Below are positions 31,341 to 41,327 of a DNA stretch of 64,000 nt, piece after piece. A model generated the notes under the pieces. That model searched no databases. It was given only the letters and a program-made list of their open reading frames with translations, and was not told where the DNA came from. The stretch comes from Alentia gelatinosa (Eukaryota; Annelida; Polychaeta; Phyllodocida; Polynoidae). The position numbers and the translations under genes were made by a program. The stretch spans positions 43,917,718 to 43,981,717 of the forward strand of contig OX465590.1 in NCBI GenBank assembly GCA_950022655.1, given 5' to 3'. The number at the start of each line of letters is the position of its first letter. Within the stretch, counting starts at the first letter, position 1.

Positions 31341-32275
31341 TCTATCTTGAGGTCAGAACAAATCTTGGTAGGTGGAACAGGTTTCCGCGACTCCGTCTAC
31401 GATACCTCGCGATAGGCTGCGATAGAAAACGCCAATCGTAGAGCTCCGAAAATGTTGGAATTTTTGTAGCCTGTCGTAGGGTATTGTGTGAGATTTATCA
31501 GGAAGATATATATTGTGGGTGAAATACTTAGCGGAAAATTATCAAATTCTGGGATTAGGTAGAGCGCTTGAAATATATAATTGCTGTAAATATGGTATTA
31601 ATTGGTTAGGTCTGAGGGCCTGAAAATGATAGTTTCATAACGGAGTTATGATTCTACCACAGTTATATTTTTCAATTTGATTTTTTTAGTGTCTGAAAAA
31701 TAATATCATAATATGCAATAAATACCTCTGATTCATCAGATATTTCTAAAATTATAGTATATTTCATTATTAGAACTCTGCCTGAGATCTAAATTGATAC
31801 ACCGATTGAATCGCGAGGCAATCGTGACCATGGTTTATGTTTTTGGTCCTCCAAAGGCATTTATATTGTCTACGATTTCCACCCATGTCTACGATTTGAA
31901 TTATCGGGGTCCCCCCGATAGGCTACGATTTTGCCATTTACAATTAAGGGGGCGTCCACCAACAAGGACAAGGCTACGACAATGGGTTCCCGACAAGGTC
32001 CACAACTGGCCTATGACTGGAGGCCTTGTCGTGGTTGGTGTGGGGAGCATGTCGCAGAGGTTTACAATAGGAAATTTTTGTGGCGCGTGCACTTCCCAAC
32101 ACGCCCCGACAACGCTGTCGTAAAGCCCCCCTTCCTACAACAAGGATGCGACAAGCGCTGATTGGAACTTTCTTGTCGGAGCTTTTCGTAGCCTTGTCAT
32201 GGTTGGTGGACGCCACCCTTCATAGCCTAACGGGAAGTATGTCGTAGACCATTTGCGTTGGTGGCTGCAGGCCTT
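31338..32275 (+). mobile_element. Family F element, copy 1, left-truncated and interrupted
   Basis: Matches F2 (46392-46781) in order. GATTCTATCTTGAGGTC, TTGGTAGGTGGAACAGG, CGATAGGCTGCGATAG, then (after an unmatched 31525-31783) CACCGATTGAATCGCGA and TACGATTTTGCCATTTACAA, then B1. After B1 come TAGCCTAACGGGAAGTATGT and GGCTGCAGGCCTTAA. The left end is missing, replaced by the CT tract. Confidence 0.7.
31947..32218 (+). mobile_element. Family B MITE, copy 1 (in F1)
   Basis: AGGGGGCGTCCACCAACAAG to CATGGTTGGTGGACGCCACC, preceded by TTA. The interior has GACAAGGCTACGACAATGGG and GAACTTTCTTGTCGGAGC. It is internally deleted relative to the 450-bp form (B5). Confidence 0.75.
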
Positions 32276-32335
32276 AACTGTCAGAATGCTTCCACTGGTC
32301 GACGTGTTGGATAGTTTAACTGAGAAGTTAAAGCG

Positions 32336-32905
32336 GGCGTCCACCAACCAGGATAAGGCTACGACAATAGGTTCCCGATAAGTCCACGACAGACCTACGA
32401 TTGGAGGGCCTGTCGTAGCCTTGTCGTGGTTGGTGGACCCTAGTTCCCAACAAGAGTCTACGACAAGGCCACGACAGGCTGCGACATGAAGCTTGTCGGG
32501 GGCCTGTCGGGGGCCCTCCAACAAGGTTACGACAAAATCGAACAAGTTCAATTTTTGCCACAACTGGAGCCTTGTCGTGGAGTGTTGTGGTTTCCTCGAT
32601 ATCACTGTCATAGTGTGTCGGGACCAAGGACCCCTTTTTTACGGGAACCAGCCACCTCTACGACACGCACTGACAACTCTGTCGCACACCCCCACCTTCT
32701 CACAACAAGGCTGCGACAAGGCGCCGATTGGAACTTTCTTGTCGGCGCTTGTCGTAGCCTTGTCGTGCTTGGTGGACGCCACCCTTCATAGCCTAACGGG
32801 AAGTATGTCGTAGACCATTAGCGCGTTGGTGGCTGCAGGCCTTAACTGTCAGAATACTTCCACTGGTCGACGTGTTGCGATAGTTTAACTGAGAAATTAA
32901 AGGCT
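32336..32905 (+). mobile_element. Family B MITE, copy 2, plus duplicated F tail
   Basis: 32336-32788 is a long-form B (CGGGCGTCCACCAACCAGGA to TGGTGGACGCCACCC). It is followed by the same 117-bp tail as B1 (TTCATAGCCTAACGGGAAGT to ACTGAGAAATTAAAG), nearly identical in sequence. The B plus tail unit is therefore a tandem duplication of the B1/F1 junction, with B1 later shortened or B2 lengthened. Confidence 0.7.
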
Positions 32906-33638
32906 AGACATTAATTCAATCTGATGATCATAACTTAACCAAATGCCAGAGGTCTTTGTAAATAAGGACTTGTTTTTTTGTGGGTTTTTTTTTTGGGGGG
33001 GGGGGGTTAAATCTGAATTTGAATGTACATTTCATATAAACACAGGTTTAGTTGGTACAATAAAGTGGCTTGGACCTCAGCCCAATTTGACCACATCTGA
33101 CTACAGTGATATACATGAATTTGAGGCACACTCACAACGATAACAATATGTTACTCAGGATAGATTAAAGCACTTTAATACAAAGTTATGAATCGGAAAT
33201 CGCAACTTGGATTTAAAGCATTGGAAGAACTGCCACATGCCAGAGATGGCATTTGAATCTAAAAAAAGAAATAAAGTAGAACCATGTGCGTGGGTGACGA
33301 TTCATTCTGGAACGTTTCCGCTGGTTTCCATTGTTCTATTTAAAGAGGGAAACATCCGGGTGGAGAGTTGGAGAGTGACGCAATTTCCCGAAAACAGGCC
33401 ACAATAATATATAAATAGACTAGCGACGTCATCGATTCATATTTGGCTTAGATTCCTAACTGCAGTCGTGCCCTCTAGCGTGTGAACGGGAAACCATCAT
33501 TATCTAGTGGTAAACATATTGTATGACACAGGTGTTTGAGCTGGTCATCAGCGATCAGAACTCTTTGGATTGACACCAGCGAATGTTGGGATCTCATTGG
33601 TTTCTCACGAGAAAGGTAGATTAGAAAACTACAATATT
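32906..33638. other. Gene-free stretch
   Basis: Contains poly-T/poly-G at 32970-33007 and no recognised element. The 66-codon frames have no domain. Confidence 0.4.
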
Positions 33639-33639
33639 A

Positions 33640-33862
33640 AACATTGATTTCGGCATGGCTCGAAATGAATCATAAGAGAAGAAGTTTGTCTGAGTATAGT
33701 CCTACAAAAAATAAGAACAGATTCGAGTTTTTCACTACACGAGAATCTCACTCCCGTGGGTCTTCAATCTCCAACCCTAGATCGGGTCCACTTGTCCCTA
33801 TGTGCGGGAGCAACTTCAAGCGGATTCAACAAAATTCTAACGTTTTAAATATGGTAGGTAAC
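33640..33862 (+). other. Paired conserved fragment (RESHSRG motif), copy 2
   Basis: Frame 33644-33895 includes YSPTKNKNRFEFFTTRESHS then RGSSISNPRSGPLV and FKRIQQNSNVLNMVGN. It resembles 14800-15000 at DNA level, including the stretch after the peptide diverges. W2 begins directly after it. Confidence 0.4.
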
Positions 33863-34598
33863 AATAATCGTAAACTACGAGAGGTCAACGCATAGCAACA
33901 CAAGAGCGTGAGTGAGTGTATTACGATGTTAACATTGAGTGATTTACAGAATCGCCTGTGTCCAAAACCATCATTTGTTGTATTTATTGTCTATTTTCCT
34001 GAATGAATTGTCCCAGGACTTAAGATATTAAAGGGTATATCATTTGAACCTACTTTTTTGTTCTCCAACCATAGGCACAGCGCTGTTAATACAAATAAAT
34101 AGACTAGATATCTGGTTAAAGATACGTTCTCCGTATACCATGGTCTTGAAGTCAGTAAACCATGGATTTGAAATCCATATTCCATGGATGTTGTATCTGA
34201 CATGGTTTATACAATGGGTCGTGGTTTACTTCGTGATGTTTTCTGGCAGTTTCTGTTGTTCAACCTCTATGTTTACTGAGTCCCCATACATCCTAAACGG
34301 AGACTATGTATACGATGGATAATAAACAATGGGTCCTGGTTTACTGAGTCCCCATACATTCTCAACGGAGACTTTGTATACGATGGATAATAAACAATGG
34401 GTAGTGGTTTACTGAGTCCCCATACATTCTCAATGGGGACTTTGTATACGATGGATAATAAACAATGGGTAGTGGTTTACTGAGTCCCCATACATTCTCA
34501 ACGGAGACTATGTATATGATGGATAATAAACAATGGGTAGTGGTTTACTGAGTCCCCATACATCCTCAACGGAGACTTTGTATACGATGGATAATAAA
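33863..34598 (+). mobile_element. Bipartite element W2 with expanded 3' array
   Basis: A diverged hairpin (GTAAACTACGAGAGGTCAAC, GAGTGAGTGTATTACGATGT, GAGTGATTTACAG) is followed by TTGTATTTATTGTCTATTTT and a module that ends ACGATGGATAATAAA. The 3' segment is tandemly repeated (see 34272-34611). Confidence 0.75.
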
Positions 34599-34611
34599 CA
34601 AAGCTACGTGG
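34272..34611. repeat. Five exact-period 68-bp repeats in W2
   Basis: TTTACTGAGTCCCCATACAT starts at 34272, 34340, 34408, 34476 and 34544, so the period is exactly 68 bp. Each unit ends TACGATGGATAATAAACAAT followed by a GGGT-GTGG joint, meaning the W terminus itself is repeated. W1 has a single unit. Confidence 0.9.
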
Positions 34612-34734
34612 TGGGGAAAGAGCTCGACGATAGGCCCCGTTCAACACACAAACAATGGGTTGTGGTTTACTGACCCATAAACCCAGTGAAGGATTACGTA
34701 GTTCAATCCCAGTTATGTCACGGTCACCACGTCT

Positions 34735-35532
34735 CCCTCTGAGTTCCCCCACGTTTGTCCACGTTTACCCACGCCGTCCCCCTGAGTTTTCCCACGTTTA
34801 CCCACGTTTACCCACGCCGTCCCCCTTAGTTCCTCCATGTTTATCCACGTTTACCCACGCCGTCCCCCTGAGTTTTCCCACGTTTATCCACGTTTACCCA
34901 CGCCGTCCCCCTGAGTTTTCCCACGTTTACCCACGTTTACCCACGCCGTCCCCCTGAGTTCCTCCATGTTTACCCATGTTTACCCACACCGTCCCCCTGA
35001 GTTTTCCCACGTTTACCCATGTTTACCCACGCCGTCCCCCTGAGTTCCTCCATGTTTACCCATGTTTACCCACGCCGTCCCCCTGAGTTTTCCCACGTTT
35101 ATCCACGTTTACCCACGCCGTCCCCATGAGTTCCTCCATGTTTACCCATGTTTACCCACGCCGTCCCCCTGAGTTCTCCCACGTTTACCCACGCCGTCCC
35201 CCTGAGTTTTCCCACGTTTACCCACGTTTACCCACGCCGTCCCCCTGAGTTCCTCCATGTTTACCCATGTTTACCCACGCCGTCCCCCTGAGTTTTCCCA
35301 CGTTTATCCACGTTTACCCACGCCGTCCCCCTTAGTTCCTCCACGTTTATCCACGTTTACCCACGCCCTCCCCCTGAGTTCCTCCACGTTTATCCACGTT
35401 TACCCACGCCGTCCCCCTGAGTTTTCCCACGTTTACCCACGTTTACCCACGCCGTCCCCATGAGTTCCTCCATGTTTATCCACGTTTACCCACGCCGTCC
35501 CCCTGAGTTCCCCCACGTTCTTCCACGTTTAC
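34735..35532. repeat. 43-bp minisatellite, about 18 units
   Basis: The unit is CACGCCGTCCCCCTGAGTTT followed by TCCCACGTTTAYCCACGTTT and ACC. Alternating sub-variants (TTTTCCCACG versus TCCTCCATG) give an 86-bp higher-order pattern. Reading frames are H-V-Y-P-R repeats, not genes. Confidence 0.92.
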
Positions 35533-36025
35533 CAAAAGAGGAAAAAAAGGAAAAATTCCAAAGAAAAACGGTATCCCACACCCCATAGGGATGGCAAACC
35601 TACATAATATCTTCTCCTCAACCCTCCACCGAGAGGGAGAAAATCAGGAAAGGTTTTTTTTCAATACAATTACCCAACTGACACCAGTAGATATAAATAG
35701 TAATACGTGAGAGTTCTGAATTAATCAACAAAACCATAAATAATTACATAGGGCAGCTACAACGCTTAGATGTAACTATTTGTTTATTTATCTACTGCCG
35801 TCAAGGTGACCGTATTCTGAGCTACGTAAAGATGAATGTCATTTCGAGATCAAAAGATATTACGTTATGACATTGAATAAACTGATTAACCATACAAAAA
35901 TGCCCATTGAATTGCAGGCAAGGATTCTTTTTGAATGATTTCAAATGTAATAAACGTAACCCACAACACAAGGTTTTGTTTCTATGTTTGGCCTTTTGGA
36001 AAAGGAGAAAAGTCATTAACACTGG
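35533..36025. other. Gene-free spacer
   Basis: A-rich start, then AT-rich unique-looking sequence. No feature is recognised. Confidence 0.35.
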
Positions 36026-36029
36026 TCAT

Positions 36030-36330
36030 TGTTTCTCGCCCCGCCCGCGTGGGGGCACTGCAAGCGGGTATTCAAGCCGGGAACAAGCGAAGTTGACGAA
36101 TTGTCGTCTGCCACCGCACTCTGTTTGTAAAAGTAGTTCTGATTGGCCGAGACGGGCGGGAGGAACGCTGAACACGCGGAGTTCGTGTTTATATGTACTC
36201 TGGACGCTGCTAGCGCCCCCTATCGATTGCCGGATGTCATGTGCCCCCGGCACTGCCCTGCCACCTGGCGGCGGATTCTGCGCGCTGGTTGCCGGCGAGT
36301 GGACAGTTACAGATGGGCGCAGTGACTCGG
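36030..36330. promoter_or_regulatory. CpG-rich patch
   Basis: Around 300 bp with many CpG dinucleotides (CGCCCGCGTGGGGG, GCCGAGACGGGCGGG, TGCCGGCGAGTGG), in contrast to its AT-rich surroundings. Overlapping frames on both strands (147 and 142 codons) are probably a by-product of GC content. It may be a promoter-associated CpG island or a GC-rich repeat remnant; no transcript structure is seen next to it. Confidence 0.3.
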
Positions 36331-36772
36331 CAATTGTCCGCTTGTCATAGTCGCTCCGTAAAACCCAGTCAAAAAAAGAGAAAGAAAACGGCCGCCACAC
36401 AATTATCAAAATTGATTTGATCATAATTGTGTTCCCTTTCTCGTGGAGAGCCATCAGAGACTAAGTAACTAATGGCGGCTTCGGTTGAAGGCCACACCAT
36501 GGAGAAGACTGGATGGCTGCGGCCTCTTTCCCCCTCCCTGCGCTTAATTAATTAAGTGGGTTTTATTTTCGAATGGCCGCCACATCTTTCTTGTTGGCGG
36601 ATGATGGATTGTGTTGCGGCAGGCGCGGTGGCTTTTACATACGCCACAACGGATTAACAAGTAGCTTCATGGGAGAAGACATGCCACTCTGTGAGGTGTA
36701 CACCCACACGGTACTCACTGCGCCACCCCACCCCCCTTCTTATGATACAAGACATGCCATGTGCGGTCCATA
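36331..36772. other. Unrecognised stretch
   Basis: Contains ATTAATTAATTAAG and a moderately GC-rich segment (36570-36730) with a 66-codon frame lacking any domain. Confidence 0.35.
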
Positions 36773-36773
36773 A

Positions 36774-37045
36774 GGCCTGGCGTCCACCTACTACGATAGA
36801 TATTTAGACCTACCGATATGGCACCATACAAAAAGCAAATATCGGAGATATATCGGGAAGGTGCAAAATCGTAGACATATGTCTAGACATGCCAATTCAC
36901 CACGCATTGCATGGGTTTTTTTATCGGAAACGTGGTCAACTGCCACAATATTAGGTGACCTTCCGACGCGATTTTGATTTTTTTATCGGGAGGTCCATCG
37001 AAGACCATATCGGAGCCATATCGTAGTTTAGGTGGACGCCAGGCC
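36774..37045 (+). mobile_element. Family A MITE, copy 3
   Basis: 272 bp, GGCCTGGCGTCCACCTACTA to TAGGTGGACGCCAGGCC, TAA on both sides. Interior ACATATGTCTAGACATGCCA. Confidence 0.9.
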
Positions 37046-37199
37046 TAACTATCAAAAATGTCCATAACTATCAAAAATTATTTAGACTTACTTAGATCAA
37101 AATGATCATAAGTATTATAAAATGTCCATAACCATCAAAACCTGCTTAAACAAACCCGTTACCTCATTCGCGTTACAATGCATTACTTTCCGTTACACT

Positions 37200-37597
37200 C
37201 AAACCGCGTTACGCTACCTAAGGAAATGTTATGTACCTTTGTCGGCAACACACAGATGGTATTTTGTCTCAGGCGAGGCATCGTAACAAAGTCAGCCTTA
37301 GTAGGTAGATGTAGCACAGCTAGGCAAGGGTCAGGCAATGATTGGTGAACCACCTTCTTCACATGTTATTTTGTCGCCGACAAGTTGTGGTTTCTATGTC
37401 CCTAAATCATTCGCCAAATGTTTATCAACATGTTGATAAATCGAGTCGCCAACAATGGAACGTTGGTAAATGGCTCTTAATTGGATGGCCGACAAGCACC
37501 GAGGTATTACATAATTCGCCTGGGACAGGTTCACCGACTCCTATATGATTTGGTAGCTAATCGTTTAGTCCTGGTTTGGTAGATGTTTATTGGGCTT
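37200..37597. mobile_element. Family D, copy 5 (left end decayed)
   Basis: TTATGTACCTTTGTCGGC, CTAGGCAAGGGTCAGGCAAT, the TTTATCAACATGTTGATAAA hairpin, and GTAGATGTTTATTGGGCTT. It is closest to D1 (23107). Confidence 0.75.
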
Positions 37598-37865
37598 GAC
37601 TGAGTAACGGCACAATTGCTTCTTTGACATTTTTTTTTTTTTTTTTTATTATTCAATTCACATCCGACATACTGCACCAATAGACATCATCATTTCATTT
37701 GCTGGTGAAATGTCACATTCAATAATCTTAATCGGCCTATAACTCGGGAAGGCCACAAGTATTGGCTTCCTGGTAATTCAAACCATCCCTTTCATTTGAC
37801 TGCGTATAACAACATGTGGATAACAGTAGACAGCGCGCTTTTGACTTCTGAGGAGCTGAAATCAA

Positions 37866-38213
37866 GATAAATACACAATATTGACTGGTTTCAGATACAA
37901 TCGGCCGTATGCTCCGAGGAGTTGACGCGTAGTAATATCCGACCGTATGCGAGGATATTGCGTAGAGTCAACTCCGAGGAACATACAAACGCTTTTATCT
38001 GAAACCAGTCTATATATTGTATTTATTATCCACCTTTTCTGCACAAGTGACATGTCGATATCAGTTTGTTTTAGTTACGCACTATTTTTCCATACGCACT
38101 ATTTTTTCGTATGCGCCACCCGGAGCATACAACATATCCGTATGCGCCGGGTACGTCCATACACACTCCCTATGTGTTTTCTATGGACACTTTGTATTAG
38201 GTGGATAATAAAA
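37866..38213 (+). mobile_element. Bipartite hairpin element Z3 (best-preserved Z)
   Basis: GATAAATACACAATATTGAC opens a hairpin whose arms (ACTGGTTTCAGATACAATCG, GCCGTATGCTCCGAGGAG / CTCCGAGGAACATACAAACG, TTATCTGAAACCAGT) pair over about 60 bp. The apex is GTTGACGCGTAGTAATATCC, GACCGTATGCGAGG, ATATTGCGTAGAGTCAAC. GTATTTATTATCCACC leads to a 185-bp module ending TTAGGTGGATAATAAA. It is non-coding. Confidence 0.85.
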
Positions 38214-38304
38214 AGTATGTGTAGATACACGTGTTTGCAACTCCGTCTTTTTATAATCTGACTCAACCAGCAGTATTATCACAAACGATCATTGCGCTAG
38301 CTTT

Positions 38305-38835
38305 AAAAGCCATTTTTCACTGGTCAACGAAAACGACACTGATTAATTGAGTTCTCTAAAGCCCAATGCCCATCTACCGATTTCGGAACATTTATGTATG
38401 TTTGTCGGCGACAAACGGAGGGTTATTTGTCCCAGCCAAGCCATCCTAAAGGAGTCGGTAGATGTAGGACAGCTAGGCAAGGCTACCCACCGATTAGTGA
38501 ACACTCGGTTTCTTTGGTTTTTGCTCTCCCCCCGCGATTAGTGGACCATACACTGATTTTATCAGTGTGCAGGTTGAGCGGTGGGTTACGTAATTTACCT
38601 GCGACAAAGTGACCGACCTCTATACGATTTGGGAACTAATCGTTCAACCCTAAATCGGTATAGATGGGCATCCGGCTTTGAAAGTTGGTCGGTGGTGACC
38701 AACGTCTGCACGTCGGTGTCTAAAGATCGGAGAGGGCGCAGTCTATGCATTGTTTCTGCCGCAATTATAAGGTCCATACCGACAGAACTGTCTTCCAAAC
38801 ATAATGACCATCGCAGCGGTGGCCTTATTGCATAA
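38305..38835. mobile_element. Family C-like remnant hosting D6
   Basis: TAAAAGCCATTTTTCACTGG at 38308 and GGCCTTATTGCATAATCTAT at about 38820 are C-like. Between them lies D6. It is strongly diverged. Confidence 0.45.
38360..38676. mobile_element. Family D MITE, copy 6
   Basis: AGCCCAATGCCCATCTACCG to ATAGATGGGCATCCGGC, TAA on the left. It shares the GGTTTCTTTGGTTTTTGCTC interior with D4. Confidence 0.85.
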
Positions 38836-38929
38836 TCTATGCACAGTTAATCAAAATAACCGCTAATACAATGGTTCTTTCAGATAGGTCTATATGTAAG
38901 TAGTATACAGAGACGAGGGTAATATATAC

Positions 38930-39285
38930 ACAATATTACCATGATTTCGATCTGAGTGGCCGTATTCTCCACGTAGTTGACGCGTAGTAATACTCCGAGC
39001 GAGAGCGAGGAGTATTGCGTAGCGTCAACTTCAAGGAGAATACGGCCACACAGATCGAAATTATGGTAATGTTGTATTTATTACTCACTTATATTTAGAT
39101 TTAAGCAATAAATATGATCGTTAGAAAACTTTTCAACGTTATATAGAAGTTATGTTTGGGACTACTTTCATCTAAAAAATCTGTATCCTCCTAGGAGGGT
39201 ACGGAGCTCCGTATCCTCCTCAGTAGCGATCTGTAATCTCCATAGGCTTAGTATTGAGACTTCGTATCAGGTGGGTAATAAAAGG
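38930..39285 (+). mobile_element. Bipartite hairpin element Z'1
   Basis: The hairpin 38935-39092 is almost perfect: AATATTACCATGATTTCGAT, CTGAGTGGCCGTATTCTCC paired with GGAGAATACGGCCACACAGA, TCGAAATTATGGTAATGTT. The apex is GTTGACGCGTAGTAATACTC, CGAGCGAGAGCGAGGAG, TATTGCGTAGCGTCAAC. GTATTTATTACTCAC then starts a module ending CAGGTGGGTAATAAA with inner CTCCATAGGCTTAGTATTGA. A second palindrome, GGAGGGTACGGAGCTCCGTA, lies inside the module. Confidence 0.85.
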
Positions 39286-39615
39286 GTTATATCAGATAGG
39301 TTAATGTGTAAATAGCATACGAATAGGTGGGTAATGCAATGGTTAGGTTTATGGGAACCTTAACGTAGTACACAGTAAAATGCAGAAATCATAGGACTAA
39401 ATTGTTCAACAGACATCTGTATCCCATTGAGGAATTGGACCATCGCTAGAAATATTCAACACCTTGCACAGGTTCAATCTCTAGCTTCACATATCGATGA
39501 TTTTCTAGTAAACGTTACACTAATTATGCAGAACTAAACGATCACAATGACATTTTTTATCATAATAAGAACCTTATTCTACCTAGAATTCTTTTCTCTT
39601 TAACTCTTAAACTGC
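39286..39615. other. Unrecognised stretch
   Basis: No gene. A duplicate of the Z' terminus, AATAGGTGGGTAATGCAATG, lies at about 39325. Confidence 0.4.
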
Positions 39616-39617
39616 AG

Positions 39618-39832
39618 CATGAAGCCTCCAGGCATTCCCCTGGCTATGGCAGGATGATGCCTCCAGGCATTCCCCTGGTATGGCACCATGATGCCTCCAG
39701 GCATTCCCCTGGCTATGGCAGCATGATGCCTCCAGGCATTCCCCTGACTATGGCAGGAAGATGCCTCCAGGCATTCCCCTGGCTACGGCAGCATAATACC
39801 TGCAGGCATCCCCCTGGCTATGATAACTGCTT
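39618..39832. repeat. 35-bp minisatellite, six units
   Basis: Unit GATGCCTCCAGGCATTCCCC followed by TGGCTATGGCAGCAT. Each unit holds the palindrome TGCCTCCAGGCA. Confidence 0.92.
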
Positions 39833-39896
39833 GGATTAAAGGAGATTTTGACAAACTATAACTAAGGGGAACTGGGTGCTGCAGGGAAAGGGTTAA

Positions 39897-40183
39897 GGGA
39901 ATGTCTGGCGTCCACCTACTAGGATAGACATTTAGACATACCGATATGGCACCGATACAAAAAGCAAATATCAGAGACATATCGGGAAGGTGCAAAATCA
40001 TAGACATATGTCTAGACATGCCAATCCACCACGCATTGTGTGGAGTTTTTATCGGTGTCTAATCTCAGAAACGTGGTCAACTGCCCTAATATCAGGTGAC
40101 CTCCCGACGCGATTTTTATTTTTTATCGGGAGGTGCATCGTAGACCATATCGGAGCCATATCGTAGTAGGTGGACGCCTGGGC
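39897..40183 (+). mobile_element. Family A MITE, copy 4
   Basis: The left terminus is decayed (GGGAATGTCTGGCGTCCACC). The right terminus TAGGTGGACGCCTGGGC is followed by TAA. Interior as in A1. Confidence 0.85.
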
Positions 40184-40304
40184 TAAATCTGCACGGTGAA
40201 CATTATCAGACCCCCTAGACTTACTCAAGTCTTTGATTAAGAGTATTCTTTAAATGATTGAACAGAGTCAGAATAAAGGTGATTATAGTATTTATCCTTC
40301 TCTG

Positions 40305-40390
40305 ACTGGCCCAGGAGTCCCTGTATTCCAGCAGGAAGGTACAAAGTATGCAGGGACTGGAGCCAGTTTACAGGCCCCCTTGCAGGTACT
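40305..40390. repeat. Family I-like inverted pair
   Basis: CTGGCCCAGGAGTCCCTGTA and GCAGGGACTGGAGCCAG form an imperfect inverted repeat. The second half matches the family I core in reverse. Confidence 0.45.
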
Positions 40391-40488
40391 TTCAGGTACG
40401 TTCAGGTATATTCAGGTACTGGGTCCCGGATGGGGCAGGTTGGTGCCTCGAGGGGGAAGGACTCAGAGCAGATCTATGAGCATCTCCG

Positions 40489-40508
40489 AGGTCAAAGGTC
40501 AAAGGTCA
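40489..40508 (+). promoter_or_regulatory. Triple AGGTCA direct repeat (DR1 array)
   Basis: Three perfect AGGTCA half-sites each separated by a single A. Two adjacent half-sites form a canonical DR1, the binding site of RXR and HNF4-type nuclear receptors. CACGTGA (40554) and CACTTCCGGT (about 40567) lie within 80 bp. No gene start is recognised nearby, and the array may be by chance. Confidence 0.4.
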
Positions 40509-40710
40509 GCAGACACCAGGCCTCCTAGCGGCGACAGGGATCATAACCGATCACGTGACTACACTCACTTCCGGTACTCTGTGTGTGATGTATTTTGTTG
40601 ATTTCAGAATTGTCAGAGAATACTGGTTTTGGGTGAATGAATCCCGAAGTTACGAGGTGAGGATGCATGGGGTTATTTACCGAGGATTTAGCCGAGGTGT
40701 ATGGATTTTA

Positions 40711-40993
40711 GGCCCGGCGTCCACCTACTACGATATGGCTCCGATATGGTCTACAATGCACCTCCCGATAAAAAAATCAAAATCGCGTCGGAAGGTCCCC
40801 TAATATCGGGGCAGTTGACCACGTTTCTGCGATTGGACAACAATGAAAAACCCTTACAATGCGTGGTGGATTGTCATGTCTAGATATATGTCTACGATTT
40901 TGCACCTTCTCAATATTTCTCCCATATTTTCTTTTTGTATCGGTGCCATATTGGTAGGTCTAAATTTCTATCGTAGTAGGTGGACGCCAGGCC
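40711..40993 (-). mobile_element. Family A MITE, copy 5
   Basis: Reverse orientation (ATATGGCTCCGATATGGTCT first). GGCCCGGCGTCCACCTACTA to TAGGTGGACGCCAGGCC, TTA left and TAA right. Confidence 0.9.
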
Positions 40994-41091
40994 TAAGCAT
41001 CCTCATCAAGTAAATTCCTGAATCTTCATCTCTGATACGAGATCTTTGAACATTTTTAGAGATTAAGCTACTCAGTGATGCAAGAATGTAA

Positions 41092-41324
41092 GCACAGCGT
41101 CCACGTACTACGATAGAAATTTAGACCTCCCGATATGGCTCCCATACAAAAAGTCAAAATCATAGACATCCAAATCGTAGATGCCCTTTTACAATGGAGT
41201 CTAATCGCAGAGAGATGATCAACTGCCCCAATTATAGGTGACCTTCCGACGCGATTTTGATATTTATCGGAAGGTCTATCGTAGACCATATCGGAGCCAT
41301 ATCGTAGTAGGTTGACGCCGGGCC
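41092..41324 (+). mobile_element. Family A MITE, copy 6 (shortened)
   Basis: 233 bp; the left end GCACAGCGTCCACGTACTAC is mutated and the ATGTCTAGACAT segment is deleted. The right end GGTTGACGCCGGGCC is followed by TTA. Confidence 0.85.
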
Positions 41325-41327
41325 TTA

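Noticed and set aside
30692..31441. 249- and 194-codon frames
   Set aside because: They run through a TCTC simple-sequence tract; S/L-rich translation in all three frames.
36026..36454. 142- and 147-codon overlapping frames in the CpG-rich patch
   Set aside because: GC-rich DNA lacks stops by composition; neither peptide has a recognisable domain.
38976..38991. Similarity of GTAGTAATAC in hairpin apices to the CRESS-virus/geminivirus nonanucleotide origin
   Set aside because: The viral motif is TAGTATTAC/TAATATTAC. The apices read TAGTAATAC, whose reverse complement is GTATTACTA; the order does not match and no Rep-like frame is present.
40618..40656. 39-bp candidate microexon (TTTCAG ... 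GAG|GTGAGG)
   Set aside because: Too short and isolated to separate from chance; no reading-frame partner was found.
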